Source of the DNA: Streptomyces sp. R28 | GTDB lineage: Bacteria > Actinomycetota > Actinomycetes > Streptomycetales > Streptomycetaceae | Assembly: GCF_041052385.1 (NCBI RefSeq) | Contig: NZ_CP163439.1 | Coordinates: forward strand, 7,057,001 to 7,121,000 | Length of the DNA: 64,000 bases | Direction: 5' to 3' | In this document: positions 36,125-46,295 of the stretch, piece by piece | Layout: each line of letters opens with the position of its first letter | How positions within the stretch are numbered: position 1 is the first letter of the stretch | The notes under the pieces: generated by a model | The model's database searches: none | Told to the model about the DNA's origin: nothing | Seen by the model: the letters and a program-made list of their open reading frames with translations, nothing else | Made by a program: the position numbers and the translations under genes

Positions 36125-36973
36125 TCAGCCGTTCGCCAGGGCCTGCACGCGGTCCAGTGCGCCGTTGAACCTGTTGTGGTCGCCGACGGTCGGCCCGGAG
36201 GACGTGTACTGCCAGGCGGTGTAGTAGCTCCAGCCCGCCGGAAGCTCGCCCACCGCCGACGCGTACCGGGCGATCCACAGCGGGTGGGCGGAGGCGAAGC
36301 CGCTGTGGTTGCCGGTGCACTGCTTCCACCAGCTCGTCGCCGTGTAGATGACGGCGTCGCGGCCGGTGCGGGCCTTGTACCGGGTCAGGAAGTCGCGGAT
36401 CCAGGTGACCATCGCGCTCGGGGTCTTGCCGTAGCAGGCGTCGCCGTACGGGTTCCACTCGATGTCGAGGGCGCCCGGCAGGGTCTTGCCGTCGCGGGAC
36501 CAGCCGCCGCCGTGGTCGACGAAGTAGTCGGCCTGGGTTGCGCCATTGGTGGTGTCCGGGGTGGCGAAGTGGTAGGCGCCGCGGATCATGCCGACGTCGT
36601 AGGAGCCGCTGTACTGCTGGGCGTATGAGGGGTTGGTGTAGTAGGTCCCCTCGGTGGCCTTCACGTAGGCCCCCTTCACCCCGCTGTCCCACAGCGTCGA
36701 CCAGGCGACGTCGCCCTGGTGGCTGGAGACGTCGACGCCTTCCGCCTTGGCGGCCAGGTCATCGACGGGGACGCCGTCCGTGCCGTCGTGGGCCAGGACG
36801 CCCATGCCCATGTAAGCGGAGCCGCGGGGCGGGGTGTCGTCGATGGGCGGGGGGTCGTCGGCGGAGGCGGGGGAGGGTTGGGTGGCGAACAGGAGAGAGA
36901 GGGCGGCGGTGAGCAGGAGCCCGGCGAGGTGCGGGCGCCGGGGGCGGGGCGGTTCGGATCTGTGCACGGGCAT
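36125..36973 (-). CDS. Secreted GH25 lysozyme (N-acetylmuramidase)
   Basis: 282 aa. A signal peptide of about 38 residues ends PSPASA-DD. The GH25 fold is shown by GVDVSSHQGDVAWSTL (catalytic Asp region), KATEGTYYTNPSY, IRGAYHFATPD and the DIEWNPYG acidic pair, then WIARYASAVGELP. It hydrolyses peptidoglycan glycan strands. It converges with lon. Confidence 0.92.
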   Translation of the reverse strand: MPVHRSEPPRPRRPHLAGLLLTAALSLLFATQPSPASADDPPPIDDTPPRGSAYMGMGVLAHDGTDGVPVDDLAAKAEGVDVSSHQGDVAWSTLWDSGVKGAYVKATEGTYYTNPSYAQQYSGSYDVGMIRGAYHFATPDTTNGATQADYFVDHGGGWSRDGKTLPGALDIEWNPYGDACYGKTPSAMVTWIRDFLTRYKARTGRDAVIYTATSWWKQCTGNHSGFASAHPLWIARYASAVGELPAGWSYYTAWQYTSSGPTVGDHNRFNGALDRVQALANG

Positions 36974-37209
36974 AGCGTGCCTGCGCGGGCTCGGTGACGC
37001 TCGTTGGGGAAACGCGCGCTGCGACAGCCGTAGTCATGGCGTGGGCATGCCATCAAGGTGTCTGGTGGAGAGGCCGCGCACGCAGAAGAGCAGGTGGCAG
37101 AGGGTCCGGAGGCTGCCGTTGGTCTACGCCTGCGAAATACTGGTGGAGTTGCGGCGATTACGGCGTTCGGCGGAACTTTCAGGAACGGGAAAACGAGGCA
37201 GGGGCTGAC

Positions 37210-37725
37210 GTGCACGAAGACGGAAACGGCGATGGGCGCCAAGCTGGATCCGGGGGTGCCCCCTCTGGGGGAGTGTCCGGAACCGGTGTGGGCCGGCCTG
37301 AATTCCTGGACCTGGAGCGCGAGCTGACGGTGTTGTTCCGGCGGGCCCGGGCCAAGCAGGGCGAGATGGCCCGCGAGGTCCACCCGGACCTGGAGTCGGC
37401 GGCGTACGGGCTCCTGGTCCGTCTCGACGAGTACGGCCGGCAACGCGCGACCGACCTCGCCGCCTATATCGGCGTCGGCAAGGCCACCATGTCCCGTCAG
37501 CTCCGGGCGCTGGAGGACCTGGGGCTGGTCGCGCGTGAGCCGGATCCTGCCGACGGGCGGGCCTGGCTGGTGCACCTCACGGAGGTGGGGCGCAGCCGGG
37601 TCGGCAGGGTGCGGGAGGCGCGGCGGGAGCGGTACGTCAGTCAGTTCGCGCAGTGGGACCCGCGGGAGGTCGCGGAACTGGCGAGGCTGCTGCACCAGTT
37701 GAACCTGGGGATGGAGAAGCAGTAA
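37210..37725 (+). CDS. MarR family transcriptional regulator with a repeat-derived N-terminal segment
   Basis: 171 aa. Winged helix at about residues 65-125 (ATDLAAYIGVGKATMSRQLR, GLVAREPDPADGRAWLV). GTG 37210 is preceded by GAGGCAGGGG. Residues about 15-21 (GGAPSGG) are encoded by a 22-nt copy of a dispersed repeat (37252-37273) whose reverse complement is at 60625-60646, so part of the N-terminus is derived from a repeat. If the insert broke an older start, GTG 37288 is the next candidate. Confidence 0.82.
   Translation: MHEDGNGDGRQAGSGGAPSGGVSGTGVGRPEFLDLERELTVLFRRARAKQGEMAREVHPDLESAAYGLLVRLDEYGRQRATDLAAYIGVGKATMSRQLRALEDLGLVAREPDPADGRAWLVHLTEVGRSRVGRVREARRERYVSQFAQWDPREVAELARLLHQLNLGMEKQ
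37252..37273 (+). repeat. Dispersed 22-bp repeat inside MarR coding sequence
   Basis: Starts GGGGGTGCCCCCTCT and ends GGGGGAG; the identical 22 bp occur in reverse orientation at 60625-60646, where it is intergenic. The element is a near-hairpin (GGGGGTGCCCCC). Confidence 0.8.
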
Positions 37726-38825
37726 GCAGACGCAGGGTCGCCTCCGTCACCTCCGTCGGGATGGTTGTGGAAGGTCGGGCGGGCGCCGAGCAGCCGGGCC
37801 TGGCCGGAGGCGGTGACGACGGCCAGCAGTTCGGGCGGGAAGCCGGGGCCGTGGTCGCGGATCGGGACGACCGGGCAACCGGAGCCGTGGTCGCGGATCC
37901 GGACGACCGGCCCGGCGCCGCCCCTGTCCGTTTCGGCGTCCGTCGCGACGTCCACCTCGACCGTCACCGGCGAGGCGCCGTGCCGCAGCGCGTTGGCGAC
38001 CAGGTTGGTGAGGATGCGCTCCACACGCCGCGGATCGGTCTCCGCGGCGTGTCCGCGACGATCCGCACGTCCACCCGCCCCTGCGCCCCGTCGAGCCCGG
38101 CGACCGAGCGGCGGGCCATCGCGCTGACCTGGCGGGGCCCGGTCTCCACCGCCACCGCGTGGGCGTCGAGGCGGGCGACCTCCAGGACGTCCTCGACCAG
38201 CCCGCGCAGCTTGCGCACCCCGCCCGCCACCAGGTCGGTGGCCGGGCCGGGCGGCAGCAGGCCGGTCGCGGTGACCATGGCGGCGACGGGGGTGCGCGGT
38301 TCGTGCGCGATGTCGGCGGTCACCCGGCGCTCGGCCTCCAGCCGGGCACCGAGCGCGCGTCGGCCATGGTGTTCACGGATGCGGCGAGCCGGGCGATCTC
38401 GTCCCGCCCTTGCGGGCCGATACGGGCGTCCAGTCACCGTGGGAGATGCGTTCCGCCGTACGGGCGGCGGCCGTGGCCCGGCGGCCCATCCGCACACCGA
38501 GGGCCAGACCGGCCAGGGACACCCCGAGGGTGGCCGCCGCCCCCGTGGTGATCAGCGTCCGGTCCAGCGCGGCCAGCTCATCGGCCTCATGGCCGTAAGG
38601 GCGCGACAGCGCGAGCACGGTGCGGTCGGAGACGCGGGTCGCCGCCCACAGCACCGGACGATCCGGTCCGTCCTGGAGGTAGGTCACGCGGACGCCGCGG
38701 CGCACCTCTTTCGACAGGGCCGCGGGCAGGTCGGGTGGGTCGAGACGGGCCGCGCACTTGCGGCCGGCCGCCTGGTCGTAGACGGCGCTCATCAGCTGCC
38801 GGTCCAGATCGGAGCGGGCCGTTGT
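37726..38825 (-). pseudogene. Two-component sensor kinase, decayed (CseC-like)
   Basis: Pieces of one kinase in three frames, reading leftward: extracytoplasmic part (DQAAGRKCAARLDPPDLPAA), membrane segment (TTGAAATLGVSLAGLALGV), HAMP (ATAAARTAERISHGDW), HisKA in another frame (ADIAHEPRTPVAAM, with Pro replacing the usual Leu), then N box ILTNLVANALRHG in a third. The G-box loop is lost: the frame passes from GPGFPPELL to GQARLLGARPTF. A 36-nt tandem duplication at 37848-37910 repeats IRDHG. Clearly non-functional. Confidence 0.85.
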
Positions 38826-39085
<260 letters not shown>

Positions 39086-39296
39086 CCCCCCACGCTCATC
39101 CCGGTAACTGGAAATGGCCATCCGCAGCCCGCAGTTGGTTCCAGGTGATGCCGTTCTCCACGGGAGCGAGCCCGCTCCTGTACGGGACGACCACAGTTGT
39201 ACGGGACGACCACAGTTCAGGGAGGCCCGGTCGTGATCGTGTCCCCCGGCGCCTGGACCGCGTCCATGCGCGGAGCCGTCAAGTAGCCCCCACGGC

Positions 39297-40085
39297 TCAC
39301 CACTCCACGTACACGACCGTCGCGTCGTCGTGCGTCTTGCTCCGCCCCAGATACGTACGCTCCTGCGCGTCGGCCCGCTCCAGCGCCCGCACGCGGTCCA
39401 CCAGCTCCCGCGCCCCCTCCTTCCGCACGAGCCGGAAGCAGTCCCCCCAGTCCCCCTCCCGGAACTTCTCCACCCACCGGGTCGCCCCGTCCGTCAGCGC
39501 GGCCAACGCGCGCACCTCCCCCCGCGCCAGCACCCCGGTCAGCGCCCGCCCGGCCACCGACGGATCCGCGGCGGCCGTGAAGAAGCCGCCCTCCTTGTTG
39601 CGGATGTGGGCGTCGATCAAGGCGTCCGTGGCCAGGGACGCGCGGGGCAGGCGGGACAGGCGGTCGTCCAGGTAGGGAGTGATCGCGCCGTCCGGCGACT
39701 CCACGAGCAGGGCCGAGTCCGAAAGGATCAGGTACTCCAGCGACTCCGCCGACCACCGCGCCAGAACCACCGTTGCCTGTGGGGTGCGTGGGTGAGAAAG
39801 GTCACAGGTTTCGGTGTGGGCCTCAGCGGTACGTGCGATGGCGCGGGCCAAGGCGTCGACGAGGGGAACATCAGGGAGTGAAACGGTCAGTTCGGTCAGG
39901 GCTCCGCCCAGCCGGGCGGTGAACCAGGGGACGGAATGCAGACAGCCCGTCTCACCCCTCGGTGGGGTCACGCCGTCCAGGACCACCAGTGCGCCACCCC
40001 GTCCCGAGGCGGGAAGGCCGACGCTCGCGAAGTCCTCGTTGGGGCGGGCCGGGTCGCCGGGCTCCGAAACAAGCTCTGTTCGCAT
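39297..40085 (-). CDS. PP2C-like protein phosphatase domain protein
   Basis: 262 aa. PP2C-style landmarks: NEDFASVGLP, ALVVLDGVTPP (metal-binding DG), LAALTDGATRWV (second DG) and SKTHDDATVVYV at the C-terminus. It would dephosphorylate Ser/Thr proteins using Mn/Mg; substrate unknown. ATG 40085 (MRTELVSEPGDP) is preferred over 40100. Confidence 0.8.
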   Translation of the reverse strand: MRTELVSEPGDPARPNEDFASVGLPASGRGGALVVLDGVTPPRGETGCLHSVPWFTARLGGALTELTVSLPDVPLVDALARAIARTAEAHTETCDLSHPRTPQATVVLARWSAESLEYLILSDSALLVESPDGAITPYLDDRLSRLPRASLATDALIDAHIRNKEGGFFTAAADPSVAGRALTGVLARGEVRALAALTDGATRWVEKFREGDWGDCFRLVRKEGARELVDRVRALERADAQERTYLGRSKTHDDATVVYVEW

Positions 40086-40463
40086 CCGGCCAGTCTGCAC
40101 GAGGCCTTCACAAGGTCCACGGAGGGGTTGCGTTGGTTGCTGAATGGGTGCAGCGCTGCAGGTCAGGCGCCTGATTTGGGGTGGAATGGCTCACTCCAGC
40201 CAGACGTGGCGGCGAATACTGCCATCGCCTGCCGCAGACGTCCAACCGGCCCGCCGTGCAAGGCATGTGCACGCGCCAGAGGAACTTGCCCGCCAACTCC
40301 CCTCCGGGGTTCACTCCTTCGGGTGGCGGGTCAGGTGATGCGCGGCCGCTGCCCACCGGCACTGGGAGGGTCGGGAACCGCATCGAGTGTACGTACAGTC
40401 GGCAGCAGTTGACGGAGCGTCACTCGGACCCATGGGTATCACGAGTCAGGAATGCGAGCACCG
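40086..40463. other. Intergenic region upstream of the conservon
   Basis: No credible gene. It should hold the divergent promoters of the phosphatase gene and the cvn operon; a TTGACG at 40409-40414 is the only recognisable -35-like hexamer, with no good -10 partner. Confidence 0.4.
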
Positions 40464-43400
40464 GTGCAGAAGATGCGGCCTCGTCGCTCAGGCAAGCAGA
40501 CGTCCTCCGCAGGGGGCGCGCAGTCCACGCCCGGCACCACACATGGCACGACGAACGGCACAACGGCCGACGTCGCACCCGCCGGCAAGGGGCGCCCGAC
40601 TCACGTACGGAACCGGCTGATCGTCGCCGTGACCGTCGTGGCCGCCGCCATCGCCGGAGCCGGAGTGCCCTCGGTCGTCGCCGCCTCCGGGCAACTGCAC
40701 GACTCCCAGAAGCTGGTGACCCTCGCCGAGCAGACCGAGGACGCGCTCACGCTCGCGCACTCCCTCGCCGACGAGCGCGACGAGGTCACCTCCTATGTCG
40801 CCGCCGGACGGCCCAAGTCCAAGGCGCCGAGCGAGCAGCGCAGCGTCCGCGTCGACCGGCAGGTCGAGGAGTTGCGCGCCGACACCGACACGCCCGCCTC
40901 GCTGCGCGCCGACCTCGACGACATCGCGGCCCTGCGCAGGGCCGCGCTCACCGGCAAGAGCACCGCGCTGGAAGCGCACAAGGCCTACTCGGTCACCATC
41001 ACCGAACTCCACCGGCTCGCCGAGCAGCTGGCCGAGCAGATGCCGCCCCGCGCCGGCGCCGGCGCCTACGCCCTCGCCGAGCTGGACTCCGCCGTGCAGC
41101 AGGCCGCCGCCGCCCGCGGGCTGCTGCTCGCCGCCCTCAGCGTGCCGACCACCACCGAGACCGTCATCGACCCGATCACCGGCCTCGCGACCACCCGGAA
41201 GACCTCCTCGGACGCCGACGCCAAGCAGCGCGCCGCCCTCGGCGCGGCCGCCCAGCAGGCCCGCCTGCGCTCCGACGCCGCCCTCGCCGACTTCCACGAG
41301 ACCGCTCCCAAGACCGCGCGCACCTCGTACGACTCCACTGTCAACGGCCCCGAGGTCGCCACCGCCGAGCGCTATCTCGCCGCCCTCACCGACGAGGCCG
41401 TGCTCTCCGACCGGGACCTGGCCACCAACACCCAGCGTGCCGAGGCCGCCCTCTCCTCCCGCGTCGACCTGATGCGCGGCGTGGAGTCCGCGCTCTACGA
41501 CCGCCGCACCAAGGCCCTCGAACAGCTCCGCGACGACGACGTCACCGCACTGGAGATCCGCATCGCGATCCTCGGCGCGCTGATGCTGCTCGCCGTGGGC
41601 GTCGCCACGGGCATGGCCCGCAGCCTCACCCGGCCCCTCGCCGTCCTGCGGCTCGGCTCCGCCCGGCTGGCCCAGGCCGAGGACCTGGCGGCCGAAGAGC
41701 CCGTCAAGTTCACCGGCCGCAAGGACGAGTTCGCCCAGGTCGTCAACTCCGTCAACGCCCTGCACGCGCACGCCGTCGCCCTCCACGAGCGCATCGCCAC
41801 CCTGGAGTCCGACCGCAAGCACCTCGTCGGGCAGCGCCAGAAGATGGCGGACGCCCGCGAGGAGCTGCGCACCGAACTCGCCGACTCCGCCGCCCAGTTG
41901 GAGCGGCTGCGGGACACCATCGGCTCCACCTTCGTGAACCTGGCCCTGCGCACCCTCGGCCTCGTCGAGCGCCAACTCACCGTCATCGAGAGCCTGGAGG
42001 AGCGCGAGCAGGACCCCGACCGGCTCGCCACGCTCTTCAAGCTCGACCACTTCGCCACGGTCATGCGCCGGCACAGCGAGAACTTCCTCGTCCTGGCCGG
42101 TACCGAGCACGTCCAGCAGCACGCCGGACCGGTTCCGCTCGTCGACGTCGTCCGTGCGGCGGTCAGCGAGATCGAGCGGTACGAGCGGGTCCGCATCGCC
42201 GCGCTCCCGCCGCACGCGCACGTGGCGGGCTTCGCGGCCGACGACCTCTCCCACCTCCTGGCCGAGCTGATGGAGAACGCGTCGTCGTTCTCCCCGCCCG
42301 ACCTGCCCGTCGAGGTCTCCGGCTGGCTGCTGGAGAGCGGCGAGGTCATGCTCTCCGTCCACGACGAGGGCATCGGCATGACCGCCGAGCGCATGACCCG
42401 CCTCAACTCCCGCCTCGCCGAATTCGACCCCGAGGCCACCTACGACCAGGAGGGCGACGACGGCCTGGGCCTCGGCCTCTACGTCGTCGCCCGCCTCGCC
42501 CACCGCCACGGCATCCGTGTCCAGCTCCGCGAGCAGAAGCAGGGCGGGGTCGCGGCGGTCGCGGTCCTGCCCGGGGGCCTGCTGGCAGCCGCCCCTGCGG
42601 CCGCGGTCCCTTCGGAGTCACCGCACCACACCGGCACCCAGACCTTCTCCCTGCCGGGCGCCGACGCGGAGGCCAACTCCAACGTCCTGCGCGGCCGCGC
42701 GAAGAGCGGCGACCCGCTGGTCGCGCTGGTGGAGAAGGTCGTACGGGAGACGGCAGAGCGGCAGCCGGGGCCGGGTACCCCTGAGGCCGAGCAGGAGCGG
42801 GAGCACCCTGCCGAGACCACGATGGAACTCCTGATCCCGGCCCAGCCGACGGGTGAGCCGACACCCGCCGGGCAGCCGGTATCCGATCCCGAGATCGCGG
42901 ACTCCACGACCGAAGCCCCCACGTCCGCAGCCGTTCCGGCGACCGCCGATCCCGCGTCTGCAGCTGTTCCCGCAGCTGACGATCCCGCGACCGCGACCGC
43001 GACCGTTCCCGCGTCCGCGACCGATCCTGCGACCGCCGATCCCGCGGCCGCCGACGGCGAGGACGCCCCACAGGGGCCACCCGCACCCGACGACGATGTC
43101 CGCACCGGTGGTGCGGGTGGGAACGAACCCGCCGAAGGCGAAGTCGAGGCGGACACCACACACGAGCGCGTCCCTGACCACCCCGACCACCCGGACCACC
43201 CCGAAGAACCCGAAGAACCCGTCACGGACAAGGGCCTCCCCAAGCGCACCCCGAAGATCACCACCCCGGCCCAGGCCCCGCGCCAGCGGACCGGCACCGT
43301 GAACGCCGACGCCCTCCGCAGGAGGCTCGGCGGCTTCCGCAGGGGCGCTGAGGCCGGCTACCGCGACGTAGAGGCGGAGATCGCCGAACACACGGGCCAG

Positions 43401-43493
43401 ACCGAGGCACCGACAGCCGGATCCGCAGGATCCACAGGACGCACCGAATCCGAAGCAGCCACGGGGGGCACAGTCGAGGAGGCAAGCAGTTGA
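40464..43493 (+). CDS. cvnA: Conservon histidine kinase-like sensor with NIT-type extracellular domain
   Basis: About 1009 aa. Transmembrane helices near residues 48-75 (VAVTVVAAAIAGAGVPSVVAA) and 370-390 (IAILGALMLLAVGVATGM) flank a helical nitrate/nitrite-sensor-like ectodomain. Then HAMP, a coiled coil, and a HATPase with LLAELMENASSFSPP and GLGLGLYVVARLA. The H-box histidine of normal kinases is replaced by the conservon arrangement (ALRTLGLVERQL). The last 270 residues are Pro/Ala/Glu disordered. Start uncertain (ATG 40452, GTG 40464 or ATG 40473). Confidence 0.88.
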   Translation: MQKMRPRRSGKQTSSAGGAQSTPGTTHGTTNGTTADVAPAGKGRPTHVRNRLIVAVTVVAAAIAGAGVPSVVAASGQLHDSQKLVTLAEQTEDALTLAHSLADERDEVTSYVAAGRPKSKAPSEQRSVRVDRQVEELRADTDTPASLRADLDDIAALRRAALTGKSTALEAHKAYSVTITELHRLAEQLAEQMPPRAGAGAYALAELDSAVQQAAAARGLLLAALSVPTTTETVIDPITGLATTRKTSSDADAKQRAALGAAAQQARLRSDAALADFHETAPKTARTSYDSTVNGPEVATAERYLAALTDEAVLSDRDLATNTQRAEAALSSRVDLMRGVESALYDRRTKALEQLRDDDVTALEIRIAILGALMLLAVGVATGMARSLTRPLAVLRLGSARLAQAEDLAAEEPVKFTGRKDEFAQVVNSVNALHAHAVALHERIATLESDRKHLVGQRQKMADAREELRTELADSAAQLERLRDTIGSTFVNLALRTLGLVERQLTVIESLEEREQDPDRLATLFKLDHFATVMRRHSENFLVLAGTEHVQQHAGPVPLVDVVRAAVSEIERYERVRIAALPPHAHVAGFAADDLSHLLAELMENASSFSPPDLPVEVSGWLLESGEVMLSVHDEGIGMTAERMTRLNSRLAEFDPEATYDQEGDDGLGLGLYVVARLAHRHGIRVQLREQKQGGVAAVAVLPGGLLAAAPAAAVPSESPHHTGTQTFSLPGADAEANSNVLRGRAKSGDPLVALVEKVVRETAERQPGPGTPEAEQEREHPAETTMELLIPAQPTGEPTPAGQPVSDPEIADSTTEAPTSAAVPATADPASAAVPAADDPATATATVPASATDPATADPAAADGEDAPQGPPAPDDDVRTGGAGGNEPAEGEVEADTTHERVPDHPDHPDHPEEPEEPVTDKGLPKRTPKITTPAQAPRQRTGTVNADALRRRLGGFRRGAEAGYRDVEAEIAEHTGQTEAPTAGSAGSTGRTESEAATGGTVEEASS

Positions 43494-43993
43494 CCGCGCC
43501 CAGTACCTTCGGACTGAGCAGTGAAGCCCGCAACCTGCACTGGTTGTTGACGAATCTGGTCGAGGAGGTGCCGGGCATCCAGTCAGTCGCGGTGGTCTCC
43601 TCCGACGGATTGCTCCTGCTCTCCTCGGACCACGCCCTCAACACCCAGGCCCGGGAAACCGGGAGGGACAAGCCCACCGGCCCCCACGGCTCCTCCGCCG
43701 ACCTCGCCACCATCGTCTCCGGCATCGGCAGCCTCACCATCGGCGCCGCCAAGCTGATGCAGTTCGGCGGCGTGAAGCACACGATGGTGGCGATGGACGA
43801 GGGCAGCCTGTTCGTGATGTCCATCAGCGACGGCTCACTGCTCGGCGTGCACGGCTCCGCGGAGTGCGACATGAGCGTGGTGGCGTACCACATGGCGCTC
43901 TTCGTCGGCCGCGCCGGCCACGTCCTGACTCCCGAACTCCGCAGCGAGCTACGGAAGTCCCTCGAGACCGCGTCCGCAGGGAGTACCCGATGA
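43490..43993 (+). CDS. cvnB: Conservon roadblock/LC7 protein
   Basis: 167 aa MglB-like roadblock domain (LHWLLTNLVEEVPGIQSVAV, DLATIVSGIGSLTIGAAKLM, GSLFVMSISDGSLLGVHG). TTG 43490 overlaps the stop of cvnA and is preceded by GAGGAGG. Works with CvnD as a GTPase-associated partner at the membrane. Confidence 0.92.
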   Translation: MTAPSTFGLSSEARNLHWLLTNLVEEVPGIQSVAVVSSDGLLLLSSDHALNTQARETGRDKPTGPHGSSADLATIVSGIGSLTIGAAKLMQFGGVKHTMVAMDEGSLFVMSISDGSLLGVHGSAECDMSVVAYHMALFVGRAGHVLTPELRSELRKSLETASAGSTR

Positions 43994-44408
43994 GCAACGC
44001 CCCGCAGAACAGGCCCGAGCTCCCCGTCCGCGGCGGCGACCGCAAGCCCGCGCGTGTCCGCCCGTACTCGCTCACCGGCGGCGTACCCGCTTCGGCCACG
44101 TCCTGCTCGTCGAGACGTTCGTGGCGGCGCTGGAGGCGCCGCAGGAGCGCAGGGAACTGACGAATGGTTCCCTCAACACCCGGGTCATGCCGGAGATGCG
44201 GGCCATCGTCGAACTGTGCCGCCGTATGCGCACGGTGGCCGAGATCGCCGCGCTGCTTCAGATGCCGCTCGGCGTGGTCCGCGTGCTCCTGAGCGACCTC
44301 GCGGACCAGGGAAAGATCCGGGTGTACGGCACGGGAACCGGCCACGGCACGGGCCGGCCGGACCGCGCTCTGCTGGAAAGGGTGCTGAGTGGACTCCGTC
44401 GTCTCTGA
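43990..44408 (+). pseudogene. cvnC: Conservon DUF742 protein, frameshifted
   Basis: ATG 43990 overlaps cvnB's stop (ATGA). After RVRPYSLTGG the frame breaks at about 44082: one missing base would give RTRFGHVLLVETFVAALEAP, and the expected DUF742 remainder (LNTRVMPEMRAIVELCRRMR, VAEIAALLQMPLGVVRVLLS) runs in the next frame to TGA at 44406. Restored length 139 aa. Either a sequencing error in a GC tract or a real lesion in an otherwise intact conservon. Confidence 0.85.
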
Positions 44409-45027
44409 CGCCGCTCGCGGTGTCTCCCCGCTCCTCGCCGAAGAGGGGCCCGAACAGCCCTGGCAGACGGACCGCACCCGAGCCCCGATCGCCACGAAGA
44501 TAGTCGTGGCCGGCGGCTTCGGCGTCGGCAAGACCACGCTGGTCACCGCCGTCTCGGAGATCACGCCCCTGCAGACCGAGGCGCTGATGACCGAGGCGAG
44601 CGAGGAGACCGACGACCTCTCCTCGACGCCCGGCAAGCTGACCACCACCGTGGCCATGGACTTCGGCCGCCTCACGCTCGACGACGACCTGGTGCTCTAC
44701 CTGTTCGGCACGCCGGGCCAGCAGCGGTTCTGGTTCATGTGGGACGACCTGGTGCGCGGCGCGATCGGCGCGGTCGTCATGGCCGACACCCGGCGGCTGA
44801 AGGACTGCTTCCCGGCGCTGGACTACTTCGAGAGCTGCGGACTGCCGTACGTCGTCGCGGTCAACCACTTCGACGGCAGTGAGCGGTTCGAGCCGGAGGA
44901 CGTGCGGGAGGCGTTGACGATCCCCGCGCACATACCTGTAATGATCATGGATGCGCGGCGGCGGATCTCGGTGATCGAGACTTTGCTGTCTCTCGTCGGC
45001 CACGCACTGGACGTCACCCCCGAGTAG
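44389..45027 (+). CDS. cvnD: Conservon small GTPase
   Basis: 212 aa Ras-like GTPase: P-loop GGFGVGKTTL at about residues 42-51, switch-II FGTPGQQRF, NHFD as the G4 motif. It is expected to cycle with the roadblock and DUF742 proteins. GTG 44389 overlaps cvnC by 20 nt. Confidence 0.93.
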   Translation: MDSVVSDAARGVSPLLAEEGPEQPWQTDRTRAPIATKIVVAGGFGVGKTTLVTAVSEITPLQTEALMTEASEETDDLSSTPGKLTTTVAMDFGRLTLDDDLVLYLFGTPGQQRFWFMWDDLVRGAIGAVVMADTRRLKDCFPALDYFESCGLPYVVAVNHFDGSERFEPEDVREALTIPAHIPVMIMDARRRISVIETLLSLVGHALDVTPE

Positions 45028-45041
45028 GAGAACACCCCGGC

Positions 45042-46295
45042 ATGCGGAAGATACTCGTCGTCGGAGCCGGCCAGTCCGGCCTCCAGATCGCCCTCGGACT
45101 CCAGTCGCACGGGTACGAGGTCACCCTGATGTCCAACCGGACCGCGGACGAGATCCGCTCCGGCCGGGTCATGTCCACCCAGTGCATGTTCCACACGGCA
45201 CTGCAGCACGAGCGCGATCTCCAGCTGAACTTCTGGGAGTCCCAGGCCCCGAAGATCGAAGGGCTCGGCGCCTCGGTGGCGGCTCCCGGCTCCTGGGGCG
45301 AGGGCCCCGCGGCGCGGGCGATCGACTGGGTGGGCAACCTCGACGGGTTCGCGCAGTCGGTCGACCAGCGGGTGAAGATGGCCGGCTGGATGGAGACGTT
45401 CGCACAGCGCGGCGGCCAACTGGTCATCCACGGCGCGGCGGTCGGCGACCTCGACTACTTCTCCCGTACGTACGACCTGGTGCTGGTGTCGGCCGGCAAG
45501 GGTGAGCTCGTCCAGATGTTCGAGCGGGACGCGGAGCGGTCCCCGTACAGCGAGCCGCAGCGGGCGCTCGCCGTGTCGTACGTGCACGGTCTCGGCCCGC
45601 GTCCGGAGCACCCGGACATGGAGGCCGTCCGCTGCAACCTCGTCCCCGGCGTCGGCGAGCTGTTCGTCATGCCCACCCTGACGACCTCCGGACGCGCGGA
45701 CATCCTGTTCTGGGAGGGCATACCCGGCGGGCCGCTCGACGTCTTCGACGGCGTGAAGGACCCGGCGGAGCACCTCTCCCTGACCCTGGAACTCATGGAG
45801 AAGTACACCCCGTGGGAGCACGCGCGGGCGACCAAGGCCGAGCTCACGGACGCCGGCGGCGTGCTGAGCGGACGGTACGCGCCGACCGTGCGCAACCCGA
45901 TCGGGCGGCTGCCCGGTGGCGGCCTCGTGCTGGGTGTGGCGGACGTCGTCGTGGCGAACGACCCGATCACCGGGCAGGGCTCCAACTCCGCGTCCAAGTG
46001 CGCGGCCGCCTACCTCGCCTCGATCGTCGAGCACGGGGACAAGGAGTTCGACGAGGCGTGGATGCGCGCCACCTTCGACCGGTACTGGGCCACCGCCCAG
46101 CATGTGACCAAGTGGACGAACGCGATGCTCGCGCCGCCGCCGGAGCACGTTCTCAACCTCATCGGCGCGGCGGGCCAGTTGCCGCCGGTCGCCGACCGGT
46201 TCGCCAACGGGTTCAATGATCCGTCCGACTTCGAGAACTTCTTTTATGAGCCGGAGAAGACCGAGGCTTACCTCGCGGAGGTTTCGGGGGCCTGA
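45042..46295 (+). CDS. Styrene/indole monooxygenase-like flavoprotein (StyA family)
   Basis: 417 aa FAD-dependent monooxygenase. N-terminal Rossmann motif ILVVGAGQSGLQIALGLQ, second motif DLVLVSAGKGELVQMF, and GQGSNSASKCAAAYL late. StyA enzymes need reduced FAD from a reductase such as StyB; none is adjacent. It starts 14 nt after cvnD, so it may belong to the conservon operon. Substrate unknown; epoxidation or S/N-oxygenation of aromatics is possible. Confidence 0.85.
   Translation: MRKILVVGAGQSGLQIALGLQSHGYEVTLMSNRTADEIRSGRVMSTQCMFHTALQHERDLQLNFWESQAPKIEGLGASVAAPGSWGEGPAARAIDWVGNLDGFAQSVDQRVKMAGWMETFAQRGGQLVIHGAAVGDLDYFSRTYDLVLVSAGKGELVQMFERDAERSPYSEPQRALAVSYVHGLGPRPEHPDMEAVRCNLVPGVGELFVMPTLTTSGRADILFWEGIPGGPLDVFDGVKDPAEHLSLTLELMEKYTPWEHARATKAELTDAGGVLSGRYAPTVRNPIGRLPGGGLVLGVADVVVANDPITGQGSNSASKCAAAYLASIVEHGDKEFDEAWMRATFDRYWATAQHVTKWTNAMLAPPPEHVLNLIGAAGQLPPVADRFANGFNDPSDFENFFYEPEKTEAYLAEVSGA

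Noticed and set aside
40488..42509. 673-codon minus-strand frame opposite cvnA
   Set aside because: Gly/Val/Glu-rich mirror frame of a clear coding gene.
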